This document shows positions 9,960-21,760 of a stretch of DNA of 64,000 nucleotides, in pieces. The position numbers and the translations under genes were made by a program. The notes below the pieces were generated by a model. That model had not been told where the DNA came from. It worked only from the letters and a program-made list of their open reading frames with translations, and did not search any database. Numbering within the stretch: the first letter of the stretch is position 1; every line of letters starts with the position of its first letter. The stretch covers positions 20,547,828-20,611,827 of the forward strand of contig OX375883.1 in NCBI GenBank assembly GCA_947359465.1, written 5' to 3'. The DNA is from Metellina segmentata. Taxonomy: Eukaryota; Arthropoda; Arachnida; Araneae; Tetragnathidae.

Positions 9960-10440
9960 AGAGATAATATGAAAAAAATTGCAAACTTGGTATACACAAA
10001 TTTATTGTTTTCATTACTCTGCTTTTTAATAATCCCGGCAGCTACTTTTTTGTGTAGTCTCATTTACAAAATCTTCGCACGCTTTTTTTTGATCCGTCGT
10101 ATGGCTGCACCGAAACCTTTGTATTATTAATTCTAAGTGCCGCATATGGAATACTAGACTGATCTCTTAGCGGCAACGTGAAGTTTCTCCTAGTTTCTGC
10201 TTCCCTGTCATCTTCGTATAAATTCCAAGCATTTACAGCAAAATTACACTAATGTGCCAAATGTCATGGGATAACAGTATGCAAATTTACAAGTAACCCT
10301 GGCATTGCATTCAAAGGCTGTAAAGAGTCAGATGGTGCTGTCTGTTGAACTCTGGAATGTCTACCCGACTAGAAGGACATTTGGAGCTAAACGCAAGGAG
10401 TAAACATTTCGGACATTGTTGAGGCTTGTAAGTCGGACAT
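9960..10440 (+). repeat. Dispersed repeat, copy in inner right arm
   Basis: Mirror of 4790-5270. The words cccggcagctacttttttgt, gaaacctttgtattattaat and aagagtcagatggtgctgtc recur in the same order in the solo copy at 46040-46330. Confidence 0.6.
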
Positions 10441-10904
10441 TGTGAGACTGTGTCAAACTACACTGCGTAAACTGATGGACACATTCAATGAGAGACGCAC
10501 TAAAGGGGAACATGTTGGTAAACAAAATGTAAAGTTGTGAAACTATCATGAATATTATTGGTCAGGTCAGAATAATTACAGTTTAAACCAAATAATTCAG
10601 TCAGAATATCAAATTCAATTCGGTGGTAGGAGAGTTTTAGGCTGGCACTCTACCCTGCACCAGTTGCCTGAGAGTCATGAACAGCACAGGTTCGATTCAG
10701 GTGACTACCCTGAGTGTATTTCTCTTTTGTATAAAAAACTATCCTGGTGCAAATTGACCAAATAGCATGTATATTCGCATTGTACTGATGTGCACACACT
10801 AATATTTTAAGGTACTTCATTCAACACATTTCTGACTGACTGTTTGTGATACAGTGTGTGGGGTTTTACTTCTATATAGTTTTGTTTTCATGATTTGTTT
10901 TTAA

Positions 10905-11395
10905 TTAACGTTGTACCAGAGCAATACAACTCGCTACTGACCACGGTCTGGGATCAATCCTAAGGAATAAATCGAATATATTAATAGTTTGCCCTTCTAT
11001 ATTTTTTACTACACACAATAATGGTAATTTTAGTTGACTTCGTACTAGAGAAACATAACGGGCTGTTGACGACGGTCCGTGTAATGGTAATTTTAGTTAA
11101 CGTCGTACTAGAGCAATACAACGGGCTATTGACGACGATCCTGGATCAGTCCCTTAAGGGAAAGATCCGAGGACAACACCTCGTTATTTTGAACCACGGT
11201 CAGATGACGAAGCAACACCTGAGCTGGCACCCCACTCTCCAAACTTCCACGCCAACCCAACGTGAGGACTTTCGGCCACGACAGATTTAACGGACACCAG
11301 CCGCCTCTACACCATATGTTTAAACATCCATGCCCGAACCCGGAACCTTCCGAACTAGAGGCTAACACCTTAACCACTATACCGGTTGGTCGGCT
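10905..11395 (-). repeat. SINE (minus) with two extra tail copies
   Basis: 11093-11395 is a full SINE on the minus strand, ending in the head complement actataccggttggtcggct. Before it lie a second tail (11030-11085) and a diverged third tail (10905-10965). This mirrors the arrangement at 3747-4255. Confidence 0.85.
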
Positions 11396-11814
11396 TACAC
11401 ACAGTACAAATGAGCTGTTATGACTGCAACAGTTACCGTAAATATTACCAATTATCGCGATATGTTTAAGAGTACGCCCCCCCCCTCCCCTCCTTTTAAA
11501 ACTTTTTCAAAAACGACGAGTACATTCATTTTTTAAAAGATAATTTATGAAAGAAATTGATTGTAAGTTTCTAAATTTGAAAAAAAAAATTCGCCGTCGT
11601 AATTGTTTGGATTTGTGGAGGAAAAGTTTTCTAAAGTTTGAATAATAAAAATGAATTGCGTACTGAAAAAAAAATTAATTATTGTGTAGGTTGAATTATG
11701 CTTAATTAAAAATAAAGGTTTTTATGTACCATTTGTTTATTTTGTTCCTGTGTACTGAATCGAAGTGAAGTGAAGTAAGTATTCTGTTTATTTACGTTTA
11801 ATGCGTGACTACGG

Positions 11815-11960
11815 TTCCGTCATTGCAATCACAGCCCTTTCAGGGCAGCTCAATCCATCGAGCCAACCTCTTCTAATTGGTTGAAAAAAGTCACGTGATT
11901 TTCCCTCTATTTTTGGGTTCGAGAGTGTATAAGTAAATAAGTAAAAATTAAGATATAAAC
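11815..11960 (+). repeat. Diverged third copy of the E-box/TATA block
   Basis: Runs parallel to 3121-3250: ttcagggcagctcaatccat, attggttgaaaaaagtcacg, tatttttgggttcgagagtg, tataagtaaataagt. CACGTG is kept and the TATA word is altered to gtgtataagt. Downstream, at about 12017, an ATG opens a 62-codon frame with no recognised domain. Confidence 0.65.
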
Positions 11961-13449
11961 AAGTTTGTTTACCTTTTACGCTGTGTTTAACTAACGTTAC
12001 ATCAACAGTTTCCAAAATGCATTCGTTTCCGAACACACTTGTTGCAATTAGTAACCATTTCATAACTTTAAAAAAGAACGATATTTTTTTCCCAGCAAAC
12101 CTCTTTATAAAATATCCGATATTTTCATATTTATGTAAATATCTCGATATTTTCCAACTTTCATTTGAAAGGAATTACGGGTGTATGTTGTCAAAAATAC
12201 CATAAACTCATCTAATTAATTCATCGTTTGCATTAAAACTTCCAAAAAATTGCTTTTAAAATAAGTATCTGATTTTAAAAAGAACTAGTAAACAATTTGA
12301 TTCATGAAATTATTATCATAGTAGGCTGTTGAAGTAGAGTTTTAAATTTCAGTTTTAATTAAATTAACATAACTTTGCAGATAAACTGATTCAACTGTAA
12401 AAGAATGAGTTCTTCGGATAATATTTAGTTCTTTTTCTACTAGAATTTTTTCTCAAAGGTTATTTTTAATTGAATGGTTATAAAGACAAATGTTTTATAC
12501 TGATCAGATATATTAAATATTTTAAATTAAAATGAATCTTTGTGGTTATTTTATTGCATTATATAAAAAGTTAAAAACCATTATTTATATCAAAATATGC
12601 AAAAATAATAAGGCAGCTGAATGAAGGAGCATAACCCCAAGGTGTAGGGCTAAAATAGGGGAAATTATTTTTTTACTATTAACCATAACAAATCCAACCC
12701 TCAGAGTTGATACTTTTTAACTGTTAACATTGCAAGTTAGGAGAAGCTTAGCATATTTTTGTTTCTTTCAATCAAATATTTCCCAAATGAGAATGTCAGA
12801 GTCATTGCTTGATTCGAGCAACATCATTTTAAGTGGTCAGATATATTGTGGGAAATAGCACCTGTGTGTGCTCATCACAGAATTTTTATAAATACCAACA
12901 TGCTTTGTGATGTTATCTTCTACCATTTAGGTTTTAGTATTGATATGTTTTTTTAACTAATAAATATCTGAACCAGCAACCAAACCAGGCAAGAAACAAA
13001 ATTCCAGTAATTGTAATAAAACATAAAAAGTTTCTCTAAGTTTAAATGTTTTTATAGAGTAAGTTATGGATTTTTTGCTTATGTTGATGTTAGTATGTAA
13101 AATGAAGCTCAATGTTTAGATATACAAAAAGAAATTTTTTATCTGATATAAGGGTGGATTTTAAGAATTTAAACGAAAAGCTTGACACTTGGAATGATTA
13201 TTGCACATGACATGGGAAATAACAGCTTTACATTATGGTAGAGAAGAAAATAAAATACTAGTTCTTCGACTTCCTGAGGGTGGATGGACTCATGGACCTG
13301 CTCTAGCTTCGCTAGATCAGTGGGGATAAAAGTAACAACAAAATACTAGTAAACTTAAGTAAAATTACAGTATGCTCTCAATATCTTGAAGTCAGATGGA
13401 CGCAATATTGAGATAACAAGGTCAAATAAAACATTAAAAAAATTAAGTC
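11961..13449. other. AT-rich stretch, no gene recognised
   Basis: Very AT-rich, with many homopolymers. The short open frames here have no motif I recognise. A GC-richer island at about 13270-13325 (ggtggatggactcatggacc) is not explained. Confidence 0.5.
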
Positions 13450-14230
13450 ATCACAATAGAATTAGTCTAAATCATAGGCATAAAAAAAGGGGGGGGGTTC
13501 TAATAACCCCCCTGTCCATTGAGAATTTTTTTCACAAATCATTCCTTTATTAATACCTATACTTAATTTGTTCATAATACAATTAATCATTGTGTTACTT
13601 GCATAATTAATTAATGATATCAATGAAACAATGGTACACATTAGCTTTTTAAACATCTTGTAAACAGTTATTTACTTGCAGACACCTACACATCCATTTG
13701 GGGGGTGAGAGTCGCTTTAAAACTTTAGTAGTAAACGTTAAGCACCCTCACCACTTCCCGACATACGTGTAACCAGGAGGCTTGGAGGTTCAACACCCCA
13801 TCAACTAAGAAAAACTTTGCAAGTGTTTTTTTTTTTTAATCGATTCTTTTTAAAAATAACTCAAATTATTCACAGTAGAATTCATCAATTTTACTTGTGT
13901 TAATATTTTTTTTAAATGACGTTGAGGAATGGGTCGTATTGATCATTTCCATTCGTGCAGCCCAATATAAACCAGACTTGTGTAAATTGTAAAGGATTTC
14001 AATGAAACAGTGGTACATTAGCTGTATGAAAACATTGGCATAACCAAAGGAGTGTTGGTTCAAACCCCCCCCCCCTTCACTTAAGAATTTTGTTTCAAAT
14101 ATAAGTTTTTTTTCACAAATAACTAATTTATTAATACTTAAATTGTTCATAGCACAATTCATCATTGTTTTACTTATGTAAATGATAACTGATATCAAGG
14201 AAACAATGGTTCATTAGCTGTAGCTTTTAA
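13450..14230. repeat. Degenerate tandem repeat with poly-G/C tracts
   Basis: Three diverged units at about 13460-13660, 13760-13890 and 14030-14220. Each has a cataggcataa-like start, a C- or G-run in a gttcaaacccccc context, then a ttcacaaataactaatttat-like word and a cataatacaattaatcattg-like word. Minus-strand frames across units 1 and 3 share residues (INKLVICEK / INKGMICEK) only because of the repeat. Confidence 0.6.
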
Positions 14231-15180
14231 TATTTACAATGTATAATTGTTATAAGAATATAAGCAATGCCGGAACGCTCCACTACACTCAATTACAGTG
14301 GTAGTTTGAACTACTATTTCTTCATAACTGAAAAGTGCTCATAGAAATAATCTTTATTAACACAGAATTTTATATGTTGTAGATAGAGAAAAATTTTCAA
14401 ATGACAATCACTCGTAATTGAAGAAAAAAAAAAAGGTCTAGTTCTACGCTCTGTGTAACCTCTTCACAACCAACCATATAAAAATTGTTTGTTTTTTTCT
14501 TCTGATAAAAATTATGAACTACTTCAACCTCGGGTCTCAACTATGCTGAAAGCCTAATAATTTTTAAATGATAAGATATTGCTGAAGAACTCATGTTTTT
14601 GTACAATGCTCTATTATTATCACTTTATAAGCCCAATTAAAATAGGTTAGAAACACAAAGTATATTTTTTTCATGTGTGTATCTTGGGAAGCGCCTTTTC
14701 ATATACATAGGTACATTATTATTACAAAACATAAATTTTGTACATAATATATCATTAGCACTAAAATAACACAATATGTGTAGGAAATAAGACGTAATAC
14801 AATTTTTATGATCCTTATTTCATGATGCAAAGGATTTATGGATACCTTTTTTGAACAGAATACAGATTAATATTATGTGCAATTTAGTGTTATTATATGT
14901 ATCTGGCATCTCCTTTTCTTTTGTATTCCAGTAAAATTTATGTGAACAGTAAGACGTGCTGTTCTTATCATCTTACTTTCTATTTATTAAATCCCGAATT
15001 CAACTAGCTATCACTTTATTTCATTAATATTGCAACAGGTTATGGGTTTTAGCGACGTTTAACTGCGCAGATAAAGTAACGATGGCTCTGACGACATATT
15101 TGAGTTCACCATTTCTTATTGACTGTGTGTAGACGTCTGTATACCAATAGCTTTTCTTTTTGTCGCACACTTTGGTACAT
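14231..15180. other. AT-rich stretch, no gene recognised
   Basis: No domain, repeat boundary or splice-flanked coding stretch was noticed. Confidence 0.45.
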
Positions 15181-15229
15181 TCAGTAATATTTTTATTCAT
15201 GCCCGGCCAAGAAGTGAAATTGCAGAACA

Positions 15230-15660
15230 ATCAACAGTTGCCTGTTTGCTTTATTTGGCAATGGGGACTCGCCCAGATATTGCTTACGCAGTGAGTTTGG
15301 TATTTCACAAGTTGGACAACCCCAGAGACTGATTGGGAAATCGTGCAGACATTAAGATACCTTTGCAAGATCATTGGATATGGGCATTGTGTACAATAAT
15401 GAAGATGACAGAAACCCGATGTTGTTTAGTGATGCAGATAACAGCTGTGCAGAAACACTCAGGTCTTGCAGAGGTGTAGTTTCTTTCTACGGTAGAAGTG
15501 CAATTACGTGTGAAGCAAGCTACAGGAGATCATATCCAATTCAACGACAAAGGCAGAGTTCATGGCATGCTGGCAGGTTTTGAAATGTAAACAGTTCTTG
15601 GAAAGCATGGATAAATTGACCTTGAACATGTCATGCAGCAGATATACAAAGAGCTCTTGA
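15230..15660 (+). pseudogene. Ty1/copia retrotransposon relic (RT end and RNase H)
   Basis: Three plus-strand frames in order match the end of a copia polyprotein. First LLYLAMGTRPDIAYAVSLVF then KLDNPRD and a stop (15242-15330). Second GIVYNNEDDRNPMLFSDADN then a cysteine-rich stretch ending RSAITCEASY (15380-15530). Third STTKAEFMACWQVLKCKQFL (15539-15600), the usual copia S-T-x-A-E-Y block at the RNase H active site. At least two frameshifts and a stop separate them. Known copia elements have these motifs in this order, about 100-150 residues from the polyprotein end. No LTR was found. The end of the coding relic grades into the minisatellite that follows. Confidence 0.75.
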
Positions 15661-16035
15661 AATGCATGATGGAAGGAAAGCAGAGATAAACTGTGACCAC
15701 GAACATATGAAGCAAGTAGGTTTTAAAATTTAAACAGTTCTTGAAAAGCATGGATAAACTGACCATGAACATGTGTTGCAGCAGTTATATAAACAACTCT
15801 TAAAAAGCATGATGGAAGGAAAGAAGGAATAAACTGTGACCACAAACATGTGATGCAGGTAGGTTTTGAAATTCAAACAGTCCTTGAAAAGCATGGATAA
15901 ACTGACCATGAACATACGATGCAGGTGGATTTTGAATTGTAAACAGTTCTTGAAAAGCACGATGGAGGGAAAGTAGGGATAAACTGTGATCACGAACATG
16001 TGATGCAGGCAGATTTTGATATGTACACAGTTCTT
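15575..16035. repeat. Minisatellite of two alternating subunits (dimer about 130 bp)
   Basis: Unit A (aaacagttcttgaaaagcat then ggataaactgaccatgaaca) alternates with unit B (agcatgatggaaggaaag, then gataaactgtgaccacgaac); both are followed by tgatgcag and aggttttgaaat. About three and a half dimers are visible. The first A unit is also the coding end of the copia relic, so the array appears to have grown out of the element. Minus-strand open frames across the array are repeat shadows. Confidence 0.8.
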
Positions 16036-17264
16036 GAGTAAACTTAGAGAGAATTTGTGGCTTGTTCCATTTCATTCTTTAAAGCTTGTGTCAGACTGCA
16101 AATTGGGCACGTCAGACTATTTTAACCAGCTTTGGTGACTCCAGATGATGCAACGTGAAATTGCCCTTGATGCTGAAACATTCCAGAACTTGTCTTGAAA
16201 GACTTGCAGCGAATCGAACAGATTTGATCGGAATCCATCACAAAACGGAGTTTGGAAAAATCACCAAATACAATCGTGCTCGAAACAAACTATACTAAAT
16301 GTGATAAAAGCTAAATCTAAAAAAAAATAAAGAGCTAATATATTAGGCCAATCGTATCGCACTCGGGAAAACTTTGAAACTGATATAATAAATAACAGTT
16401 TGACTTAAAACATCTGTAGTTACTTATTTTACTTGTCTCAAACTTGCATGTATTATCGGTTAACCGTGTCTAAATCCGCTTGTCTTGTTTGTTGTTTATT
16501 TACATTCGTAGTTACTTATTTTACTTATATACCCTCGAACCCAAAAATAGATGAAAAATCACGTGACCTTTTTCAACCAATGAGATGAGTTTGGCTCGAT
16601 GGATCAAGCTGCCCTGAACGTCTTTTATTGCAATCGACATAATTTCGTATTCATATGTGTATACTAAACAAATAAAACATGTCGATTAGAATGTGGGAAC
16701 CATAATTAATACATGTTTACCAATGTTGTGGTGCAACGTAAGTATTCAAGAACAATTTTTTCCGGGAAGCTTTGACAACACACCATCAATTAATTTATTA
16801 TCGCAAGACACGAGTGTTGTGAGAATATAAACCATAAGACAAAATCATACTGCCAAATGAAAATATTAAATGGAGTAAGTATTCGTTCGAGGCCTTGATC
16901 TAATAACCTAATTTTTCCTAAAATAGTAATCCGTTTCATTTAGTTGACAAGATATCAACATGAAGCTTATTTTATGTATTATTGACAATATATAGAGGCC
17001 TATAAGCACTGTGAAAATTGTTAAAACTTATTTTTTATTGAAAAACATGCAAGATTTTTTATCATGAAATGAAAATGTGCATGTAGCAGTTTATAAAGCT
17101 ATTGCATTAGTTTAAATCTAAGAATTTGTATTCAAAAATTTTGTTTTTCTAGCTAATAAAACTTCCATAATTCTATTTAGAAAATCAAATTATTCATCTC
17201 TGCATTTTTTTTACAAGAATCCGAATTCTGAAAATTTTCAAAATACTGCCCTAATGCCTTGTTT

Positions 17265-17480
17265 CCCACCATTAGTTCTTGTGAACGACATACCACGGAA
17301 TCAATGATTTATGTTTTGCATGTTTGCAGATGATTCAGCTGGTTTAGCCAGAAACCATGATCTTACTCTCTTGAAACTTGACTTACTGCTAGGAAAATTA
17401 AAATTAATGTTGACAAATGCCAAACTATACTTTTTACTAGAAAGATATTCCTGACCCTATTTTTTTTGGAAATCTGATAC
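17265..17480 (+). pseudogene. LINE reverse transcriptase relic in right arm
   Basis: Mirror copy of 2240-2450, now on the plus strand: NDIPRN, FADDSAGLARNHDLT, then frameshifted. It is more damaged than the left copy after the FADD box. Confidence 0.55.
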
Positions 17481-17653
17481 CCTGGTCCTCTAATTGCAAC
17501 TATCTTGAAGTCGCATGTCCTATGGACTCTCCCCTTTACACCTTAATAGGTTGAAATTCAATGCTATCTATCGACAGGAAACCCCCAAGAGTTCCTAAAA
17601 ATATTATAACCTTTTTCATCAATTTCCATTGAGCAGCATTTGGACAACACTTG

Positions 17654-17968
17654 CTATTCTGAGAGACAAGTAAAAATATTTGAGCACTGCACTCTAAAGG
17701 TTAATTGGATTGTGTGGGGAAGAGAATCCAAATAGTTAATTTTACATACTACATTCAGAGTAATGCTCTCATGTGTATAAGAGGACTCTTGATTTTCATC
17801 AAGAACATGGAATGAGGCTTGTGCAATGTTTCTAAAAACTCTTTCATGTTCGCTGAAGACGCATGATTCACCCCAAAGGAATTTGGTAATCTTTAAGTCT
17901 TCACCATGCGCACAATCACTAAAACATGATGTATTCAAGTCACCATGCAGAGTTTGTCAACATCTAAA
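17654..17968 (-). CDS. Unrecognised 95-codon open frame in right arm
   Basis: The minus-strand frame is open from a TGA upstream (about 17957) to its stop at 17654. It has no ATG near its start: the first usable start is TTG at 17938, so the true beginning may be an exon edge or missing. The protein is polar with scattered cysteines (NTSCFSDCAHGEDLKITKFL). The left-arm partner is broken. It lies on the strand opposite to the neighbouring RT relic, so it may be antisense noise kept open by chance. No family was recognised. Confidence 0.3.
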
Positions 17969-18844
17969 CTAAATGACAATCAAATCGCAACAAGTGGTAA
18001 ATGCTTCAGATAAAATTGATGTAAAGACAAGTTTCTTTAATTCAATGGTGGATATTCTTTTCTCCATTCATTCTTGGAAAAATCATTTGATACACCAAGT
18101 TTGATCAAAGTATGAGAGCTTATATAAGGTTTTATGAAATAATATAACTCAGGTTGATGTTTTAGCATTTTATTAATATATAAAACAATTTTATTTTCTA
18201 CTTCTCATAAGAAAATTTGCATTAAAAAGAAGAACACCATTTCATAGTCCTGTGAAAAAAAAACCACTCTTTCGGTGCAATTGATAAAATCTCTCATTTG
18301 CACGTCGGGCAGGCAACAACAAATCATTATTTTCTGAGTTCAGGTACTGGAACAACTGTCCTGTATCTGCAGAATAGGCAACCTAAAATAAACCAGATTC
18401 CATTTCCACATCACCCACGAGGTAGGAATCGTGATGCGTTTTTTTTAAAGAGGTATTGCCAAGAGCCTTAATCCTCTGCTGTAGCAGTTTCCAACTGTCA
18501 TTTAAAGAATCACATTTCTAAAATTGAAAGAATGAAGATTAAAATGTATTTATAAGAAGAAAAGATACCATTTAAGTAAAAACAATCAGATTTAATCAGG
18601 GCAGGGTCCGCCAAGAGGCATAAGCAGGGCTTACAGGGAGTGAACAATGTCAATAGCTGAATGAATTTATTTAGCTAGTCGAGAAATTATTTGTAGAAAA
18701 TGGGATAATTCCGGGAGAAAATGCAAAGTTACGTAATAAAAACAAAAATCAAGGAAGGTGTTCAAAACCACTGCAGCTTCACTTAAGACACAGGAAAAGA
18801 ACATTAACAAAATGTGAAGGTGAGTGATGTACCATGACAGGTGG

Positions 18845-19264
18845 TTAATTTAAAGTGCAGTTTTTAGGATTAAACCTATCATTTCTGTGGAAAGGTCTAC
18901 ATACACCTGGAATAATTTTTTCTCCACTATAAATTCTTCCATCCCTAAAAGATCCTTTAGGTAGCTGCAAATCGTACCTGAAGTTCCATCGATGAAATTT
19001 GGACTAGTTTAATTCCATTCCATGTGTTAGTACCACGAGCTGTGTGGTGCAAGCCAAAAAGCTGAAGTCGTGAATGATCTTAACCTTTACATTTAGCTGC
19101 TGTAAGGTCACATTTAACTTTATCCAGATGTTGTACCATGCATTACCACTCAAAAAGTCCCATCCACCACAATAACAAATTGTGAGCCATTGGTATGCAT
19201 AGATTGGAGTCAGAAACATTCTATTATGGTAAGAAGTACTAAAATCAGATTGAAATCTAGACAA
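18845..19264 (-). pseudogene. Right-arm copy of the ORF with in-frame TAG
   Basis: Mirror of 483-869. The minus-strand frame is open 24 codons further upstream than its first ATG-like partner (MSRFQSDFSTSYHNR...), lacks four codons present in the left copy, ends at the same TAG, then continues open to TAA at 18845-18847. The family is unrecognised. Confidence 0.35.
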
Positions 19265-19735
19265 GAACTAATAAAACAAAAATAGAAAATTAAGCTGGAA
19301 AAGGAAGCATAACATTAGTAAAATCAACAGGTATATGGAACACAAAGCACATTATTGTTATAGTTAGAAAAATTAATTTTGAAGAGATTTATGTTTTTCT
19401 GTATAAGCTTAAAACATCTGTAAGGCTCTATTTTTCTTTTTAATCACTATTGACAACTGATTTTGTTATATTTGCATCTCCACCCAACAACTTTTCCAGT
19501 TTCTATTGTGATACTCTTGAATATTTCCATTATCTTGGAATCATTCACATTGGGGGTAACAACTTTACAAACCTGGAATCAACAGGTGTACTACAGCTTT
19601 ACAAACGTGGAATCAACAGGTGTACTACAGCTTTAAATAGCAACAGGGATTTCGACCATAACATTAGAATTCATATAATTTGAAGACTCGCATGTGTCCT
19701 GGTGAACTTGTGTAGCACCATTGGATGCGATTACA

Positions 19736-20130
19736 AAATGTATGTGCTTACACATTTGTAAACGTACTGAATGTTCCACACAAGTGTTCTGAAATTCATG
19801 AATACATGGTTGTATTTCATCACATCGAATTGGGCATCCATTTTTTTTTTATGAAACTGAGACATGTTCTGTTCAGATTACATCCTTGATGCTTTTAGTA
19901 ATGATTCAGGATTACAGAATATTTATTCCTGATCATTTTGATGGTCGAAGTAAGTTTACTGCATTTCAAAGAAAGTAAGTGATTAATCAACTCGTTTAAA
20001 ACACTAGTGAGCACCAGAGCAAAAAGACATCCAACCTTTTTACTGTTTTGGCTTCTTCCCTATACTCTAATTGTTGAAATCTTTCTACCTTCATATTTGT
20101 ATTTATGCCTAGTAGCAATAGGCTCACATT
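19736..20130. other. Unique stretch after the palindrome, no gene seen
   Basis: AT-rich. May contain the continuation of the outer arm whose partner is outside the window. No coding motif was noticed. Confidence 0.4.
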
Positions 20131-20487
20131 TTAACACGCTTTGAATAGTGCTTCAAGATATACCAAAGCACCAACATTTGTGGAATATTTAGAAACAAAC
20201 AAATCCAACAAAGAATGAAACAGAGCACCAGTCTTTTGGGCCAAACTAAAAAGATCCTGTTTAATAATTTCACGCAAATCCCCAGTTTTAATTTTAGTTC
20301 CAAGCGCGGTTATATGGTTATGAAGGATGTTGATTATACTTTTAATTACTTTTCGTACAGGGCATGTGGAAGAGAAAGCTTTTAATATTTCACCATTGTT
20401 TGCATTGTGAATATGCCTATTCATATAATGCACATCTGAAAACAGATTATTGCAGTGGGGACAGTAATGTTCATTATTGGAAGCCAT
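20131..20487 (-). CDS. Hypothetical small protein with an N-terminal zinc-finger-like motif
   Basis: 118 codons from ATG to stop. Near the N-terminus YCPHCNNLFSDVHYMNRHIH gives C-X2-C-X3-F-X5-M-X2-H-X-H. The cysteine pair and the F/M/H spacing are those of a C2H2 finger, but the last two histidines are too close for a normal one. The rest has hydrophobic/amphipathic alternation and ends with Cys, with no recognised domain. An untranslated 5' side rich in degenerate A-rich repeats lies upstream (20490-21050). It could be a single-exon gene, the first exon of a gene or a transposon remnant. Composition is more protein-like than the neighbouring frames, but no second copy or splice evidence supports it. 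Confidence 0.4.
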   Translation of the reverse strand: MASNNEHYCPHCNNLFSDVHYMNRHIHNANNGEILKAFSSTCPVRKVIKSIINILHNHITALGTKIKTGDLREIIKQDLFSLAQKTGALFHSLLDLFVSKYSTNVGALVYLEALFKAC

Positions 20488-20509
20488 TAAAACAATCTAA
20501 ATTTGCAAG

Positions 20510-21050
20510 TTGGAAAAATCAGATGAATTGAAAACAATCCAAATGGGAACAAAATGAATGCAGCACTACCAAGATGGAAATAATTAATACATTGACAACC
20601 ACAAGTTAAACGAAACAATTAACACACTGTAAAACAAATTAGTACACTTGAATACAAATTAATACACTGCAAATAAATGACAACACTTAAATGGAAACAA
20701 TAAATACTACGCGGAAAACAACACATTAAACGAAGCAATTAACGCAGAAAATCAAATTAAACAGACAATACACTGAAACATAAATTTATGCACTGTAAAT
20801 TAATCACAACACTGAAATGGAAACAAATAAAACAAAATTAATGCACCGAAAATAAGTGTAAAACTAATTAACCCTAGTAAAAAAAACCTAGTGAAAGTAA
20901 CAAATTAAACAAAACGAAATAACACAGTGAAATGTATTACGAAATGGAAATGAAACACAGAATATCGAAATGGAAACAATTCAAATGAAATAAATAAAAA
21001 GAAAGAAATGAATTACTTGAATATCACAGAAAAACAACGTACATACATAT
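20510..21050. repeat. Degenerate short-period repeat (acactgaaa / aattaa words)
   Basis: Words such as attaatacactg, aaatggaaacaa, attaaacgaaac and acactgaaatgg recur every 20-30 bp with heavy divergence over about 540 bp. It is A-rich on the plus strand, with no coding capacity. Confidence 0.55.
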
Positions 21051-21639
21051 CATGGACGGCAAGCAATCAGTAACTGAAAAAGGTGCTAGCTTTGTGAACC
21101 CGATTACGCGGGCTTTCTGCTTTGCGAACCCTAAAAGATGACACAATCGGCTTATTAATCCCCTCTCATAAACACATCTTGTTCGCTTCGCACCTCACGC
21201 TCGAAAATAAAGTCGTCCACTTTTCAGCGGACATGCGCACTACGGAGCTTCCATAATGTTACGGTTTGTGTTTGACTGTCGAGTAAAATTGTACTCGTTA
21301 GCTTCCAATTCCTGTTAGTTCTACTTCCAATTCTTGTAAGGTTCTGTTTAAAAACATATAATTATACGCGCAAGTAAATGAATTACGGAATATAGCATAT
21401 GTAGCTTTTCTTTTTGTTTGGTGAGTGGAACCAATTTCTCGTTTGCCTAATAAACACATATTTTATAGGAAATAAATGATTGTTTCTAGCAAATAAAACG
21501 GCGAATGCAGATATTAAACGACAAAAAGGTACTTAAAAGTATAACAGTGTTGTAATCAATGTCTCACTAGCAACAAATATAGAGGTCAGTATAGTCAACA
21601 TGACATTAATAGTGTTGACCTGCTCATCAAGAATATACA

Positions 21640-21760
21640 GGGTGTCCCTAATATGACTGACACATTTGAAAAATGAATTTATAAAATGGAAGTTAATAAA
21701 AATGTACCGTTTGCTGTATTCTACTTAGGCAAGACTAAACTTGATCGTAACCGTAGGTTG
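21640..21760 (+). repeat. Dispersed repeat end (acagggtgtcccta)
   Basis: cagggtgtccctaatatgac followed by tgacacatttgaaaaatgaa is found in reverse at 30446-30530. It contains agactaaacttgatcgtaac, which also occurs reversed near 24850-24885. Confidence 0.5.

Larger units (their letters stand above)
8866..11485 (-). repeat. Inner palindrome, right arm
   Basis: Reverse complement of about 3653-6562. Compared with the left arm it lacks about 250 bp (left 5880-6135), has a 27-bp perfect palindrome at the joint (9298-9324) and carries a 21-bp triplication at 9550-9605. It ends in a C-run (11477-11485) that mirrors the G-run at 3653-3664. Confidence 0.9.
11486..16099. other. 4.6-kb block present only in the right half of the palindrome
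   Basis: Left arm: cgtgcccaattt runs directly into the G-run and cgtactc. Right side: the same two ends are separated by this block, which starts in ccctcccctccttttaaaac and ends with gtgtcagactgc. It is either an insertion on the right or a deletion on the left. I see no clear target-site duplication, but gtcagact occurs at 16090-16097 and 16110-16117 around the right joint. It contains a diverged promoter block, degenerate repeats, a copia relic and a minisatellite. Confidence 0.75.
16100..19735 (-). repeat. Outer palindrome, right arm
   Basis: Reverse complement of 1-3652. It ends at about 19735 only because the partner runs off the window; the sequence after 19735 (aaatgtatgtgcttacacat) may still belong to it. 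It contains the mirrored C2H2 mini-ORF, TATA block, RT relic and the two unrecognised reading frames. Confidence 0.93.

Noticed and set aside
15730..16075. Minus-strand ORFs of about 90 codons with periodic residues (HMFVVTVY..., KSCL...)
   Set aside because: They are translations of the 130-bp minisatellite; the periodicity comes from the DNA repeat.
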